Counted from the stretch's first letter, positions 1-8,678 are shown. The stretch: 64,000 nucleotides of DNA from Neisseria subflava (GCF_024205705.1 NZ_CP073115.1:372001-436000); one strand, 5' to 3'. Notes: generated by a model not told the origin, from the letters alone. Numbers and translations are program-made.

Positions 1-103
1 TAAATTGTATCTTTGCTACAATTATTTTTCTGTTAGAAGCTTATCATTATATTTTGTGATTTTGCTTCCTAAGCCCCATAACTACGACCCCAGGTAGAAT
101 ACA

Positions 104-445
104 ATGAAGAATAATGTTAAAAATTGGACAACGGAAGAAGTCAAGCAATCATTAGATGAATTTAATGATGTTTTAATTAAAAATACTTTTCTTCTTCAGT
201 ATCTGAAAAAAGAGTTTTCAGCTTCAAGTGCTTATTGTTTGTCTATGCTGCCTGAAGAAGAAGATATATATGAAATATTGGTTAATGGGAATATTATTGT
301 TGATTTAGAATTTAATAAACATACAAATGAAACAGTTGTTATTAATGTTACTGATGTTGATGAATACTTGAAAACTTTAACCAATGAGAGTGGTAGAGTA
401 TTTTTTACATTAGCAAAAGAAATCGGCAAACAGAAAAACATTTAA
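104..445 (+). CDS. Small orphan protein, possible immunity protein
   Basis: This 113-residue acidic, AT-rich ORF has no domain I recognise. It has no signal peptide or membrane segment, so it is probably cytosolic. It is far richer in A+T than the core genes downstream. It is followed by broken ORF pieces that look like toxin remnants, an arrangement typical of the downstream end of maf/cdi-type polymorphic toxin loci, where small immunity genes collect. The immunity role is inferred only from context and composition. The ATG at 104 is the only good start. Confidence 0.55.
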   Translation: MKNNVKNWTTEEVKQSLDEFNDVLIKNTFLLQYLKKEFSASSAYCLSMLPEEEDIYEILVNGNIIVDLEFNKHTNETVVINVTDVDEYLKTLTNESGRVFFTLAKEIGKQKNI

Positions 446-450
446 CAAGA

Positions 451-731
451 GCGAAATACAAATTAAAAACTCAATGGAGTGATGGCGTATTTAGGATAGA
501 TATGTTGAATGAAAAAAACAAATCTTTGTTTTTGGGGCTGACGTAGATTAGCAGTATGGAAATTTTTGTCGTGTAGGAATATGTCGCCCAGACTTGCAAG
601 CAACGCTTCCATCAGGTAAAAGAGTGTATATTGAGTACGATCGAAGCACTTCATCGCGCGGAATACCACACGCAGATAGAATATTCAGCAATGATAAAAA
701 TGCTATTGTTATTTTAAGGACGTTAGATTGA
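451..731 (+). pseudogene. Degenerate toxin-like C-terminal fragment
   Basis: Two open stretches in different frames can be read: 451-546 (begins AKYKLKTQWSDGVF) and 573-731 (VGICRPDLQATLPSGKRVYIEYD and on to ILRTLD-stop; key residues R-P-D and I-E-Y-D). Neither has a start codon and a frameshift separates them. The spacing of Asp in RPDL and of Glu/Asp in YIEYD resembles a PD-(D/E)xK nuclease core, as seen at the C-termini of polymorphic toxins. This is a weak pattern match. It is best read as a decayed cassette that was never independently translated. Confidence 0.4.
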
Positions 732-901
732 TTATGTAATTACTCTACGGTATTTGGCTTCATTACCATTGCCAGAAGGTTAATCTGTAGAAAAAGTGTA
801 ATCATTTTAATGGTTGATATTTTATAAACCAAAATAATACCGTCTGAGATTTCACAATCCAGACGGTATTTTATATTCTAAAGAAATATTTACAAGGTAA
901 A

Positions 902-1024
902 ACTCTATGGACTCATAATCAAAATTATGTTCATCATGGCTACGAAAGTTTTACTAACATTCCCAATTTTGTATTGGAAAAAGACCGTTACGTTGATTGG
1001 GAAGATACTTGGCGTACTTTTTGA
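902..1024 (+). pseudogene. Second decayed ORF fragment
   Basis: An open frame without a start codon ends at a TGA at 1022-1024. It encodes an aromatic-rich tail (starts TLWTHNQNYVHHGYESF, ends WEDTWRTF). It looks like the C-terminal remnant of another toxin or immunity gene in the same AT-rich debris. I do not recognise a family. Confidence 0.3.
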
Positions 1025-1179
1025 CTAGGGAATAAGTAAATGGAGAGCAGTTACTTTTTGCTTGCTCTGGTCGATATCTTTCTACTATTAATTTTTCCGA
1101 GTAATACTACATGCCCCTATATTGAGAGGCTGATGATTATTTCGATATAGCTGGACTGTTTTTCAGACGGCCTGAAAGT

Positions 1180-1638
1180 TTAATCAACCATTCTGCGTAT
1201 TTCGTTGATGGGGATGCGCGGGGTATAGAGTATGTCGTAGGTTGGTTTGTCCAAAAGATCTTGCAGGGAGTATTGATCTAAATGGTTGAAGAAGGCTTTG
1301 ATGGCGCCGGTAATGATGCCGGTCAGTCGGCAGGATGGGGTGATGAGGCATTCGTTGTTGTCGCCCATGCATTCGACGACCTGCATCGGCTCAAGATGGC
1401 GTACAACTGCACCGATATTGATGTTTTCAGGATTGTCTGCCAAGCGTAAACCGCCGCCTTTGCCGCGCACGCTGACCAGAAAACCGCCTTTGACTAATGA
1501 GGTAACTACTTTCATCAAATGGCTTTTGGAAATATTGTAAGTCTCGGCAATGGTGCCGATATTGACGAGGGTGTCGTCGTTGATGGCGGTATAAACCAAT
1601 ACGCGCAATCCGTAATCGGTATGTTGGGTCAGATACAT
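1180..1638 (-). CDS. nsrR: Nitric oxide-sensing Rrf2-family repressor NsrR
   Basis: This 152-residue Rrf2-family regulator has an N-terminal winged helix (residues about 1-75, starting MYLTQHTDYGLR). Three cysteines at 90, 97 and 103, in the spacing used by NsrR, hold an iron-sulfur cluster that senses nitric oxide. In Neisseria, NsrR represses denitrification and NO-defence genes such as aniA, norB and dnrN. A hemerythrin-domain gene is divergent from it and nnrS lies downstream of that, both plausible members of an NO response. IscR is the main alternative in the family, but the cysteine spacing and neighbours favour NsrR. Confidence 0.9.
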   Translation of the reverse strand: MYLTQHTDYGLRVLVYTAINDDTLVNIGTIAETYNISKSHLMKVVTSLVKGGFLVSVRGKGGGLRLADNPENINIGAVVRHLEPMQVVECMGDNNECLITPSCRLTGIITGAIKAFFNHLDQYSLQDLLDKPTYDILYTPRIPINEIRRMVD

Positions 1639-1784
1639 GGCTGGCTCTTTAGATATTTTTATTATATGTCAAAAGCGTAGTACTTGGAGAGGGGCTGTTT
1701 GACTTTATGTGGGATTGGGTTTCATAATATCTGAAACATTTGAATTAATCCAGTTTGACAAACTGTTACCATTATAACGAACTT

Positions 1785-2165
1785 ATGAAGCCCTTGAAAC
1801 GCCATCCTGCCTTAATAGAACTTTCCCGCGAACATCATGGCTCGCTGTCGTTATGCGTCCGTCTCCTGCGTACGCCCGATCAAAGCCATCAGGCGGAGCT
1901 GGAGCCTCATTTTGTTGAGCTTGAGCCACATTTTTTGGAGGAGGAAACCATGTTTGCGCCGTATTGGGATAAGGTTGATCCGGCGTTGAGACAGCGTTTT
2001 GAAGGTGATCATGCCAAGTTGCGTGCGATGATGGCTCATCCTGAATATATGAATGAATCATGGAATAAGGATTTTGCGGTGACTTTGCGCGATCATGCGC
2101 GTTTTGAGGAACGCGAGCTTTTTCCTGCGATTGAACCTTTTTTGCCTTTGCCTGAGAATGTGTAA
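1785..2165 (+). CDS. Hemerythrin-domain protein
   Basis: A 126-residue all-helical protein with the pattern of a hemerythrin HHE domain: REHHGS near residue 15, FLEEETMF in the middle, HAKL, and HARFEERELFP near the end. These His and Glu residues would bind a di-iron centre. Such proteins bind oxygen or NO, or help repair iron centres. The frame opens upstream at a TTG (1755), but the ATG at 1785 fits the family start better. It is divergent from nsrR and upstream of nnrS, so control by NsrR is likely, though I did not identify an operator. Confidence 0.8.
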   Translation: MKPLKRHPALIELSREHHGSLSLCVRLLRTPDQSHQAELEPHFVELEPHFLEEETMFAPYWDKVDPALRQRFEGDHAKLRAMMAHPEYMNESWNKDFAVTLRDHARFEERELFPAIEPFLPLPENV

Positions 2166-2180
2166 TAGGGAAGGGAATCG

Positions 2181-2209
2181 ATGGCCGTCTGAAAAGTTTC
2201 AGACGGCCT
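2181..2209. terminator. Uptake-sequence inverted repeat after hemerythrin gene
   Basis: GGCCGTCTGAAA and TTTCAGACGGCC face each other across a 2-base gap and end just before nnrS. The T-run is weak, so read-through into nnrS is possible. Confidence 0.55.
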
Positions 2210-2251
2210 CTGTTGCTGTTTTATTATGATATAAAAATTGAAGGAACCACC

Positions 2252-3409
2252 ATGAACGATTTGTTCAAACATCCTGTATGGGCAATGGCCTTCCGCCCGT
2301 TTTATTCGTTGGCGGCTTTGTATGGCGCATTGTCTATACTGCTTTGGGGCTTCGGCTTTCAGGGTACGCCTGAGTTGCCGGGTTTCTATTGGCATGCCCA
2401 TGAAATGATTTGGGGCTACGCCGGATTGGTTGTCATTGCATTCTTATTGACGGCTGTGGCAACTTGGACAGGCCAGCCGCCGACACGCGGTAAGGCGTTG
2501 GCCGGTTTGACCGCATTTTGGCTGTTGGCCCGCATTTGTATGTTTATTCCTGGTTGGGGGGTAACGGCAAGCGGCATATTCGGTACGATTTTTTTCTGGT
2601 ATGGCGCGGTATGCATGGCTTTGCCGGTAATTCGTTCTCAAAACAAGCGCAACTATGTTGCCGTGTTCGCTATTTTTGTTTTGGGCGGCACCCATTTCGC
2701 CTTCCATCTGAAAGTGCAGCCGTTTGATGCCATTGCGCTGATGACCGGTTTGCAATCCGGTTTGATTATGGTGGCCGGATTTATCGGTTTGATCGGTATG
2801 CGGATTATCTCGTTCTTTACGTCCAAGCGCCTGAACGTGCCGCAAATTCCCAGCCCTCAATGGGTGGCGCACGCCTCACTTTGGCTGCCTATGCTGACCG
2901 CCATGCTGATGGCGCATAACATTTTGCCGGGACTGGCCGCGTTGTTTGCTCTGGCTGCCGGTGTGATTTTTACCGTGCAGGTGTACCGCTGGTGGTATAA
3001 AGCCGTACTGAAAGAGCCTATGCTTTGGATTTTGTTTGCCGGCTATCTGTTTACAGGCTTGGGCTTGATTGCTGTCGGCATTTCTTATTGGGTTCCAAAT
3101 TTCCTGAATTTGGGCGTGCACCTTATCGGCGTTGGCGGTATCGGCGTGCTGACTTTGGGCATGATGGCGCGAACTGCGCTTGGCCATACCGGCAACTCCA
3201 TTTATCCGCCGCCTAAAGTGGTTCCTGTTGCCTTTTGGTTGATGATAGCCGCAACGGTTGTCCGTGTTTTGGCAACCTTTGTGAGTGGTACAGCATATAC
3301 GCACAGTATCCGTTGCTCCGCCGCTTTGTTTGCCGCTTCTTTGCTGTTGTACGCATGGAAATATATTCCTTGGTTGATTCGTCCGCGTTCGGATGGTCGT
3401 CCGGGTTAA
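2252..3409 (+). CDS. nnrS: NnrS family heme-copper membrane protein
   Basis: About 385 residues with roughly 12 hydrophobic segments and the family signature near the N-terminus (HPVWAMAFRPFYSLAAL, then WHAHEMIWGY). NnrS proteins are haem- and copper-containing inner-membrane proteins that protect metabolism from nitrosative stress. The ATG at 2252 follows AAGGAACC and is preferred over the upstream in-frame codon at 2213. It lies downstream of the hemerythrin and nsrR genes, consistent with an NO-stress cluster. Confidence 0.9.
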   Translation: MNDLFKHPVWAMAFRPFYSLAALYGALSILLWGFGFQGTPELPGFYWHAHEMIWGYAGLVVIAFLLTAVATWTGQPPTRGKALAGLTAFWLLARICMFIPGWGVTASGIFGTIFFWYGAVCMALPVIRSQNKRNYVAVFAIFVLGGTHFAFHLKVQPFDAIALMTGLQSGLIMVAGFIGLIGMRIISFFTSKRLNVPQIPSPQWVAHASLWLPMLTAMLMAHNILPGLAALFALAAGVIFTVQVYRWWYKAVLKEPMLWILFAGYLFTGLGLIAVGISYWVPNFLNLGVHLIGVGGIGVLTLGMMARTALGHTGNSIYPPPKVVPVAFWLMIAATVVRVLATFVSGTAYTHSIRCSAALFAASLLLYAWKYIPWLIRPRSDGRPG

Positions 3410-3426
3410 CGGTTTAGCGAAATGAG

Positions 3427-3456
3427 AAGGCCGTCTGAAAAGTTTCAGACGGCCTT
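3427..3456. terminator. Uptake-sequence hairpin after nnrS
   Basis: Perfect inverted AGGCCGTCTGAAA arms followed by TTTATT, just beyond the nnrS stop codon. Confidence 0.75.
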
Positions 3457-3512
3457 TATTTATTGATAACAAAAAAGCCTTTCAAAGTATGAAAGGCTTT
3501 TATTGAAACTGT

Positions 3513-3588
3513 GGCCTCGCCAACAGGAATCGAACCTGTATTTTACGCTTAGGAGGCATACGTTCTATCCGTTGAACTATGGCGAGGC
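3513..3588 (-). tRNA. tRNA-Arg (anticodon CCT)
   Basis: On the minus strand the acceptor arms GCCTCGC and GCGAGGC pair. The anticodon loop reads CTCCTAA, giving CCT, on a TATGC/GCGTA stem. A GGTTCGATTCC T-loop region is present. CCA is not encoded. It decodes the rare arginine codon AGG. Confidence 0.95.
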
Positions 3589-3603
3589 GGTAAAGGAGGG
3601 ATT

Positions 3604-4050
3604 TTAAACCTTTCCGGCAAAAAAAGACAATAAGCCGGCGGCAATCAAAGGGCCGACCGGAATGCCGCCGACAAAGGCAACGCCGATGACCGTGCCGATT
3701 AATAATCCGGTTACCAAAACAGGCTGTTCGCTCATCAATGGAACGCCGCGTCCGGCAAGCCATGCAACCAAAATGCCGATAAGGACGGCGGCAATCATTT
3801 TGAAATTGATAAACTCGGAAACCGGCGGGATCTGGATTTTACCGGAAACCAGCGGGCTCAATACACCGATGGTCAGCAGGATGATGCCCAGATGCAAACC
3901 GTGTTTTTCCACCAAGGGAAGATATTGCGACAAGGCCGTCTGCTGCATGAGCAGCAATACCGCCGCCGAAATCGTAATCGAGTTGTTGTTGCTGACGACG
4001 CCCAAAAAAATCAGCGTAACCAGAAACAAAGGGACAAAACTGAAATTCAT
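3604..4050 (-). CDS. DUF441 (YeaL-type) membrane protein
   Basis: A 148-residue, very hydrophobic protein with four predicted transmembrane segments (residues about 5-35, 50-70, 82-100, 112-145). Conserved-looking features include GVVSNNNSITISAA and PLVSGKI. It matches the DUF441/YeaL family of inner-membrane proteins of unknown function. It ends just after the tRNA-Arg gene and begins 4 bases after the ispB stop on the same strand, so it is probably co-transcribed with ispB. Confidence 0.85.
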   Translation of the reverse strand: MNFSFVPLFLVTLIFLGVVSNNNSITISAAVLLLMQQTALSQYLPLVEKHGLHLGIILLTIGVLSPLVSGKIQIPPVSEFINFKMIAAVLIGILVAWLAGRGVPLMSEQPVLVTGLLIGTVIGVAFVGGIPVGPLIAAGLLSFFAGKV

Positions 4051-4054
4051 CGGA

Positions 4055-5029
4055 TTAAGATACTCGGGCCAAAGATTCTTTTGCCAGTTGGATCATGGCT
4101 TCTTTGACTTCGCTGTCAGGCAACACGTTTAATGAAGCGATGGCTTTGTCGACAGCTTTTTTCGCCTCGGAAATCGAATATGGCAAAGCGTCGGAGTTAA
4201 CGACATAGTCGTGGATTTTTTCAAAATAGCTGCGGTCGGCATTTTCCAAAGCGTGGCGCACATCGTTTGCAGCCTGCTCGGAGCCGTTTCGCATCAGGTA
4301 AATCAATGGCAGGGTAGGTTTGCCTTCTGCCAAATCGTCGCCGACGTTTTTGCCGATTTCTTCGGTTTCGCCTGAATAGTCCAATACATCGTCAATGATT
4401 TGGAAAGCTGTACCGACGTACATGCCGTAGTCTTTCAAGGCTTGCTCGTGTTCGGGGGAAGCCTTGCCCAAAATTGCGCCGACTTGTGCGGCCGCTTCAA
4501 ACAGTTTTGCTGTTTTGTATTGGATAACTTGGACGTATTGCTCTTCGGTAATATCCGTATTGCCGATGTTCATCAGCTGCATGACTTCGCCTTCGGCGAT
4601 GATGTTGGTCGCATCTGCCATCACTTCCAAGATACGCATACTGCCCGAACCGACCATCAGTTGGAAGGCGCGTGTATAGAGGAAGTCGCCGACCAAAACA
4701 GCCGCCGCGTTGCCGAAGAGGTTGTTTGCCGTTTTACGGCCGCGGCGCAAATCGCTTTCATCGACGACATCGTCGTGCAGGAGGGTGGAGGTGTGGATGA
4801 ATTCCACCATCGCTGCCAGCGAGTACAGTTTTTCATCGTCATGCCCGACTGCTTTGCCTGCCAAAATGGTAATAATCGGACGCAGGCGCTTACCACCTGC
4901 GCTGATGATGTATGTGCCGATTTGCGAAATCAGCGCAACATCGGATTGAACAGCTTGGTTGATGACCGCATTAACTTTGGCAAGGTCATCGGGCAGGTGG
5001 CGTTGGAAGTAAGGCAGGTTTTCGAGCAT
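4055..5029 (-). CDS. ispB: Octaprenyl diphosphate synthase
   Basis: A 324-residue all-trans polyprenyl synthase. The first aspartate-rich motif is DDVVD (residues 86-90) followed by RRGRKT, and the second is DDVLD (213-217) followed by GKNVGDDLAEGK. It elongates farnesyl diphosphate with isopentenyl diphosphate to make the C40 side chain of ubiquinone-8, matching the ubiM hydroxylase at 6176. The start at 5029 (MLENLPYFQR) is chosen over an upstream in-frame codon at 5068. It is divergent from rplU-rpmA, the usual order in proteobacteria. Confidence 0.93.
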   Translation of the reverse strand: MLENLPYFQRHLPDDLAKVNAVINQAVQSDVALISQIGTYIISAGGKRLRPIITILAGKAVGHDDEKLYSLAAMVEFIHTSTLLHDDVVDESDLRRGRKTANNLFGNAAAVLVGDFLYTRAFQLMVGSGSMRILEVMADATNIIAEGEVMQLMNIGNTDITEEQYVQVIQYKTAKLFEAAAQVGAILGKASPEHEQALKDYGMYVGTAFQIIDDVLDYSGETEEIGKNVGDDLAEGKPTLPLIYLMRNGSEQAANDVRHALENADRSYFEKIHDYVVNSDALPYSISEAKKAVDKAIASLNVLPDSEVKEAMIQLAKESLARVS

Positions 5030-5208
5030 AAAACATTCTCTGTTGATAAAACGGAGCGGAGGCTCCAATGAATCTGTTTAAACCCGTACATTCGGTCGGG
5101 GTAATAACGTTGCATAAAGATATCAGCAATCCAGCGCGTGATTATATCAGTTAAAAAGCATGCAACATATCTTTCAGACGGCCTTTTCACTTGTAAATAA
5201 AATAAATT

Positions 5209-5237
5209 TTGACAAAACAGGCAAATAGAAATAGAAT
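5209..5237 (+). promoter_or_regulatory. Sigma-70 promoter of rplU-rpmA
   Basis: TTGACA (5209-5214) and TAGAAT (5232-5237) are separated by 17 bases, about 55 bases before the rplU start. A near-consensus promoter fits a ribosomal protein operon. Confidence 0.75.
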
Positions 5238-5292
5238 AGCTCGTTTCGCACATGGTGTGCGGAATGTTAACCTAATTCTCATGGAGTTGAGT

Positions 5293-5601
5293 ATGTACGC
5301 GGTCGTAAAAACCGGCGGTAAACAATACAAAGTTTCCGTTGGCGAAAAATTGAAAGTAGAACAGATACCAGCCGAACTCGACAGCCAAATCGAACTGACT
5401 GAAGTTTTGATGATTGCTGACGGCGAATCTGTAAAAGTAGGCGCACCTTTTATCGAAGGCGCAAAAGTAACAGCTAAAGTCGTTGCTCATGGTCGTGGCG
5501 AGAAAGTACGCATTTTCAAAATGCGTCGTCGCAAACACTACCAAAAACGCCAAGGCCATCGCCAAAATTTCACCCAAATCGAAATCGTGGCAATCGCCTA
5601 A
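5293..5601 (+). CDS. rplU: 50S ribosomal protein L21
   Basis: A 102-residue protein starting MYAVVKTGGKQYKV and carrying the basic C-terminal stretch KMRRRKHYQKRQGHRQ, diagnostic of L21. L21 binds 23S rRNA in the large subunit. The ATG at 5293 gives the family-standard length, whereas the frame opens upstream at 5209. It is the first gene of the rplU-rpmA operon. Confidence 0.98.
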   Translation: MYAVVKTGGKQYKVSVGEKLKVEQIPAELDSQIELTEVLMIADGESVKVGAPFIEGAKVTAKVVAHGRGEKVRIFKMRRRKHYQKRQGHRQNFTQIEIVAIA

Positions 5602-5628
5602 TTTCAAGTAAGTTCAGGAGTATTACAA

Positions 5629-5901
5629 ATGGCAAGTAAAAAAGCAGGCGGTAGCACCCGCAACGGTCGCGATTCAGAAGCCAAACGCTTGGGCGTTAAA
5701 GCCTACGGCAACGAGCTGATTCCGGCAGGCTCTATCATCGTTCGTCAACGTGGTACTAAATTCCACGCAGGTGACAACGTAGGCATGGGCAAAGACCACA
5801 CTTTGTTTGCTAAAGTCGACGGTTACGTTGAATTCAAAACCAAAGGCGCGCTGAACCGTAAAACTGTCAGCATCCGTCCTTACACCGGTTCTGAAGAATA
5901 A
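5629..5901 (+). CDS. rpmA: 50S ribosomal protein L27
   Basis: A 90-residue protein starting MASKKAGGSTRNGRDS, the universal L27 N-terminus whose tail reaches toward the peptidyl-transferase centre. GTKFHAGDNVGMGKDHTLFA is also typical. It lies 27 bases after rplU with its own GGAG ribosome-binding site. Confidence 0.98.
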   Translation: MASKKAGGSTRNGRDSEAKRLGVKAYGNELIPAGSIIVRQRGTKFHAGDNVGMGKDHTLFAKVDGYVEFKTKGALNRKTVSIRPYTGSEE

Positions 5902-5915
5902 TCGTTTTACGATTG

Positions 5916-5948
5916 AAAACCGCATTCCTTTTCGGAATGCGGTTTTTG
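5916..5948 (+). terminator. Rho-independent terminator of rplU-rpmA
   Basis: AAAACCGCATTCC and GGAATGCGGTTTTT pair around a TTTTC-like loop, 14 bases after the rpmA stop. Unlike most terminators here it is not built from uptake sequences. Confidence 0.9.
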
Positions 5949-6175
5949 TTTGTCAGACTGTTTTGTCCGTTTGATAAAATCCGTATGTCTTGAAGCTTGA
6001 TTTATATTAAGGCCAAAGTAAAAACGTGCTTACAATCGATGGCCTTTGTTTTATTCTATCGACTCTTTCTATATAATCTATCAAATGCCTTTGATTTACC
6101 CTCATGTAGCTAAACACAGTAAACTTAAGGCCGTCTGAAAAAATCCGTATCAGTTGAATACAAGGAATTCCTCCC

Positions 6176-7360
6176 ATGAGCTTACACAGTGATATTCTCG
6201 TCGTCGGCGCAGGCCCTGCCGGATTAAGTTTTGCCGCAGAGTTGGCCGGAAGCGGGTTGAACATAACCCTGATTGAAAGAAGTCCTTTAGAAGTGTTGCA
6301 AAATCCGCCGTATGATGGCCGTGAAATCGCATTGACTCACTTGTCGCGTGAAATCATGCAGCGATTGGGTATGTGGGATTTGATTCCAAAAGACGAAATT
6401 TATCCTTTGCGCGATGCCAAAGTGTTGAACGGCCATTCCGATTACCAGCTCCATTTCCCGCAACCGACTCAGGCGCGCGGCGAGCCTGCGGACTGCTTGG
6501 GCTATTTGATTTCCAATCACAATATCCGCAAAGCCGCTTATGAAGTTGTGTCCAAATTGGACAACGTCAAAATTCTGACCGGCACCAATGTTAAAGAAGT
6601 CAAAACTTCTGATGATGAGGCGCAAGTCATTTTGGAAAGCGGAGAAGTATTGACCGGCCGTCTGTTGTTGGCCGCCGATAGCCGCTTCTCGCAAACGCGC
6701 CGTCAACTGGGCATTTCTTCCGATATGCACGATTACAGCCGTACCATGTTTGTGTGCCGCATGAAGCATACCTTGTCCAACCTGCATACCGCATATGAAT
6801 GTTTCCACTACGGCCGCACCATTGCGTTGCTGCCTTTGGAAGAACACTTGACCAATACAGTGATTACGGTGGACAGCGATAAAGCCGAAACGATTAAAAA
6901 TATGTCGCCGGAAGAGTTGGCAGCCAGCGTGAAAGAGCAACTCAAAGGCCGTTTGGGCGATATGGAATTGGTCAGCACCATTCACAATTATCCTTTGGTC
7001 GGCATGATTGCCCAACGTTTCTACGGCAAACGCAGCGCGTTGATCGGCGATGCCGCAGTCGGTATGCATCCGGTTACTGCGCATGGTTTCAACTTGGGTT
7101 TGGCAAGTGCCGATCTTTTGGCTAAATTGGTTCTTGAAGCCGAGCAACGCGGTCAGGATATTGGTGCGAAGAGCCTGCTGGAAAAATACAGCACCAAGCA
7201 TATGCTCCACGCCCATCCGATTTACCACGGCACCAATATGCTGCTGAAACTCTTTACCAATGAAACTGCTCCGGCGAAACTGCTGCGCGGTTTGGTATTG
7301 CGTGCAAGCAATAATTTCCCGCCGCTGAAAAAACTGATTACCAAACAATTGACCGGTTAA
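6176..7360 (+). CDS. ubiM: Ubiquinone biosynthesis FAD hydroxylase UbiM
   Basis: A 394-residue flavoprotein monooxygenase of the UbiH/UbiF/VisC family. The dinucleotide-binding motif is GAGPAG (residues 11-16), and the second FAD motif is LIGDAAVGMHPVTAHGFNLG near residue 300. In Neisseria a single enzyme, UbiM, is known to carry out ring hydroxylations in ubiquinone-8 synthesis that other proteobacteria share among UbiI, UbiH and UbiF. No second family member is visible here. The assignment as UbiM rather than UbiH rests on genus context. The ATG at 6176 follows AAGGAATTCC. Confidence 0.85.
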   Translation: MSLHSDILVVGAGPAGLSFAAELAGSGLNITLIERSPLEVLQNPPYDGREIALTHLSREIMQRLGMWDLIPKDEIYPLRDAKVLNGHSDYQLHFPQPTQARGEPADCLGYLISNHNIRKAAYEVVSKLDNVKILTGTNVKEVKTSDDEAQVILESGEVLTGRLLLAADSRFSQTRRQLGISSDMHDYSRTMFVCRMKHTLSNLHTAYECFHYGRTIALLPLEEHLTNTVITVDSDKAETIKNMSPEELAASVKEQLKGRLGDMELVSTIHNYPLVGMIAQRFYGKRSALIGDAAVGMHPVTAHGFNLGLASADLLAKLVLEAEQRGQDIGAKSLLEKYSTKHMLHAHPIYHGTNMLLKLFTNETAPAKLLRGLVLRASNNFPPLKKLITKQLTG

Positions 7361-7375
7361 TTGTTTAAAACATAA

Positions 7376-7412
7376 AAGGCCGTCTGAACGATTAAAGTTT
7401 CAGACGGCCTTG
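7376..7412. terminator. Bidirectional hairpin between ubiM and yhhQ
   Basis: AAGGCCGTCTGAA and TTTCAGACGGCCTT flank a short loop and lead into TGTTTTTT. It lies between two converging genes and can serve both. Confidence 0.8.
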
Positions 7413-7427
7413 TTTTTTATCTGCTGC

Positions 7428-8105
7428 TTATTTGGCTAAAACCGATTCGGGCATTTCTTGACGGACGTTTAAGGAAGTCAGTTTTTTGGTCAAGATGCTC
7501 AATACGATGCCGTAGGCGGGCAGGAAGAAGAGGGTACAGATGGCGAGTTTGAACAGATAATCGACAAATGCGATGCCCTGCCAGTTTGCCGCCATAAATT
7601 CATCGTTGCTGGCGTAAAAGGCAATGGCGAAAAACACCAGCGTGTCCAAAGCGTTGCCGACAACGGTGGAAGCAGTAGGGGCCGCCCACCATGATTTCAG
7701 ACGGCGTAATCTGTTGAACACGAAAATATCGAGGATTTGCCCGAGCGCATAGGCGGAAAAGCTAGCCAATGCGATACGGCCGACGAAGGTGTTAAATTCG
7801 GCTAAAGATGCCCAGCCTGTCCAGTTGCCGTTATGAAAGAGGACGGAGAAGACGTAAGAGAGCAGCAGGGCCGGGAGCATAACCCAAAAAATAATCCGTC
7901 TCGCCAACGGCGCGCCGAAAATGCGCACGGTCAGGTCGGTAGCGAGGAAGATAAAGGGAAAGGAAAATGCGCCCCAAGTGGTAAAGATACCGAAAATTTG
8001 AAAGGGGAACTGCACCAGATAGTTGCTGGCGGCAATAATAAAAATATGGAAAAGCACCAGCCAGAAGAGCGCTTTCTTCTGCTGTGCAGCAGTAAATTCG
8101 TACAT
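7428..8105 (-). CDS. yhhQ: Queuosine precursor transporter YhhQ
   Basis: A 225-residue membrane protein with six or so hydrophobic segments. Family features are the acidic/charged FLATDLTVRIFGAPLARRI stretch (residues about 55-73) and the GNALDTLVFF motif. It belongs to the VUT/YhhQ family that imports 7-cyano-7-deazaguanine and 7-aminomethyl-7-deazaguanine for queuosine in tRNA. It sits downstream of queF on the same strand, which supports the role. Because queF is broken here, uptake of the aminomethyl precursor could matter for the cell. Confidence 0.88.
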   Translation of the reverse strand: MYEFTAAQQKKALFWLVLFHIFIIAASNYLVQFPFQIFGIFTTWGAFSFPFIFLATDLTVRIFGAPLARRIIFWVMLPALLLSYVFSVLFHNGNWTGWASLAEFNTFVGRIALASFSAYALGQILDIFVFNRLRRLKSWWAAPTASTVVGNALDTLVFFAIAFYASNDEFMAANWQGIAFVDYLFKLAICTLFFLPAYGIVLSILTKKLTSLNVRQEMPESVLAK

Positions 8106-8205
8106 GGAAATCTTTCGGAAGTTTTTCAGACGGCATGAAGCCTTGCAAGACTGTGCAATAAAGAAAGTCTTGCAATGAAAAGTGCGTTAGACCGTCTGAA
8201 TAGGA

Positions 8206-8678
8206 TTATTGTGCATCGTGCTCAAACAGGCGTTTGCGCGCCAAAGCTTCAAACTCTGTACCTGCTTTGCCGTAGTTGGCAAACGGATGAATGGCGATGC
8301 CGCCGCGCGGTGTGAATTCGCCGAATACTTCGATGTATTTCGGATCCATTAGGGCGATGAGGTCTTTCATGATGATGTTGACGCAGTCTTCATGGAAGTC
8401 GCCGTGGTTGCGGAAGCTGAAGAGATAGAGTTTCAGTGATTTGCTTTCCACTATTTTGATATGGGGATGTAGCGGATGTAGATGGTGGCAAAGTCGGGCT
8501 GGCCGGTCATCGGGCAGAGACTGGTGAACTCGGGGCAGACGAATTTGACGAAATATTCGTTGTCGGGGTGTTTGTTGTCGAACGCTTCCAAAATTTCAGG
8601 CGCGTATTCGCTCGGGTATTGGGTTTTCTGGTTGCCCAAAAGGGAGATGCCTTGCAGCTCTTCGTTGTTGCGGGACAT
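8206..8678 (-). pseudogene. queF: Frameshifted 7-cyano-7-deazaguanine reductase QueF
   Basis: Two abutting frames together make one QueF. The first (8451-8678, starts MSRNNEELQG) holds the nucleophile cysteine in FTSLCPMTGQPDFATIYIRY. The second (8206-8451) holds ESKSLKLYLFSFRNHG, FHEDC and the rest of the catalytic domain. The frame breaks after YIRYIP near 8462-8463. Restoring one base (CCC-GAT-ATC in place of CCCATATC) rejoins them. QueF reduces preQ0 to preQ1 with NADPH, using residues from both halves, so neither half should work alone. A sequencing error cannot be excluded. Confidence 0.88.

Noticed and set aside
1755..1784. TTGACA at 1755-1760 as promoter or TTG start of the hemerythrin gene
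   Set aside because: No -10 lies at 16-18 bases, only TATAAC at 12 bases, and the ATG at 1785 fits the family start better than the TTG.
3513..3588. tRNA-Arg as an integration site
   Set aside because: There is no integrase or partial tRNA copy nearby. The prophage in this window inserts by Mu-type transposition elsewhere.
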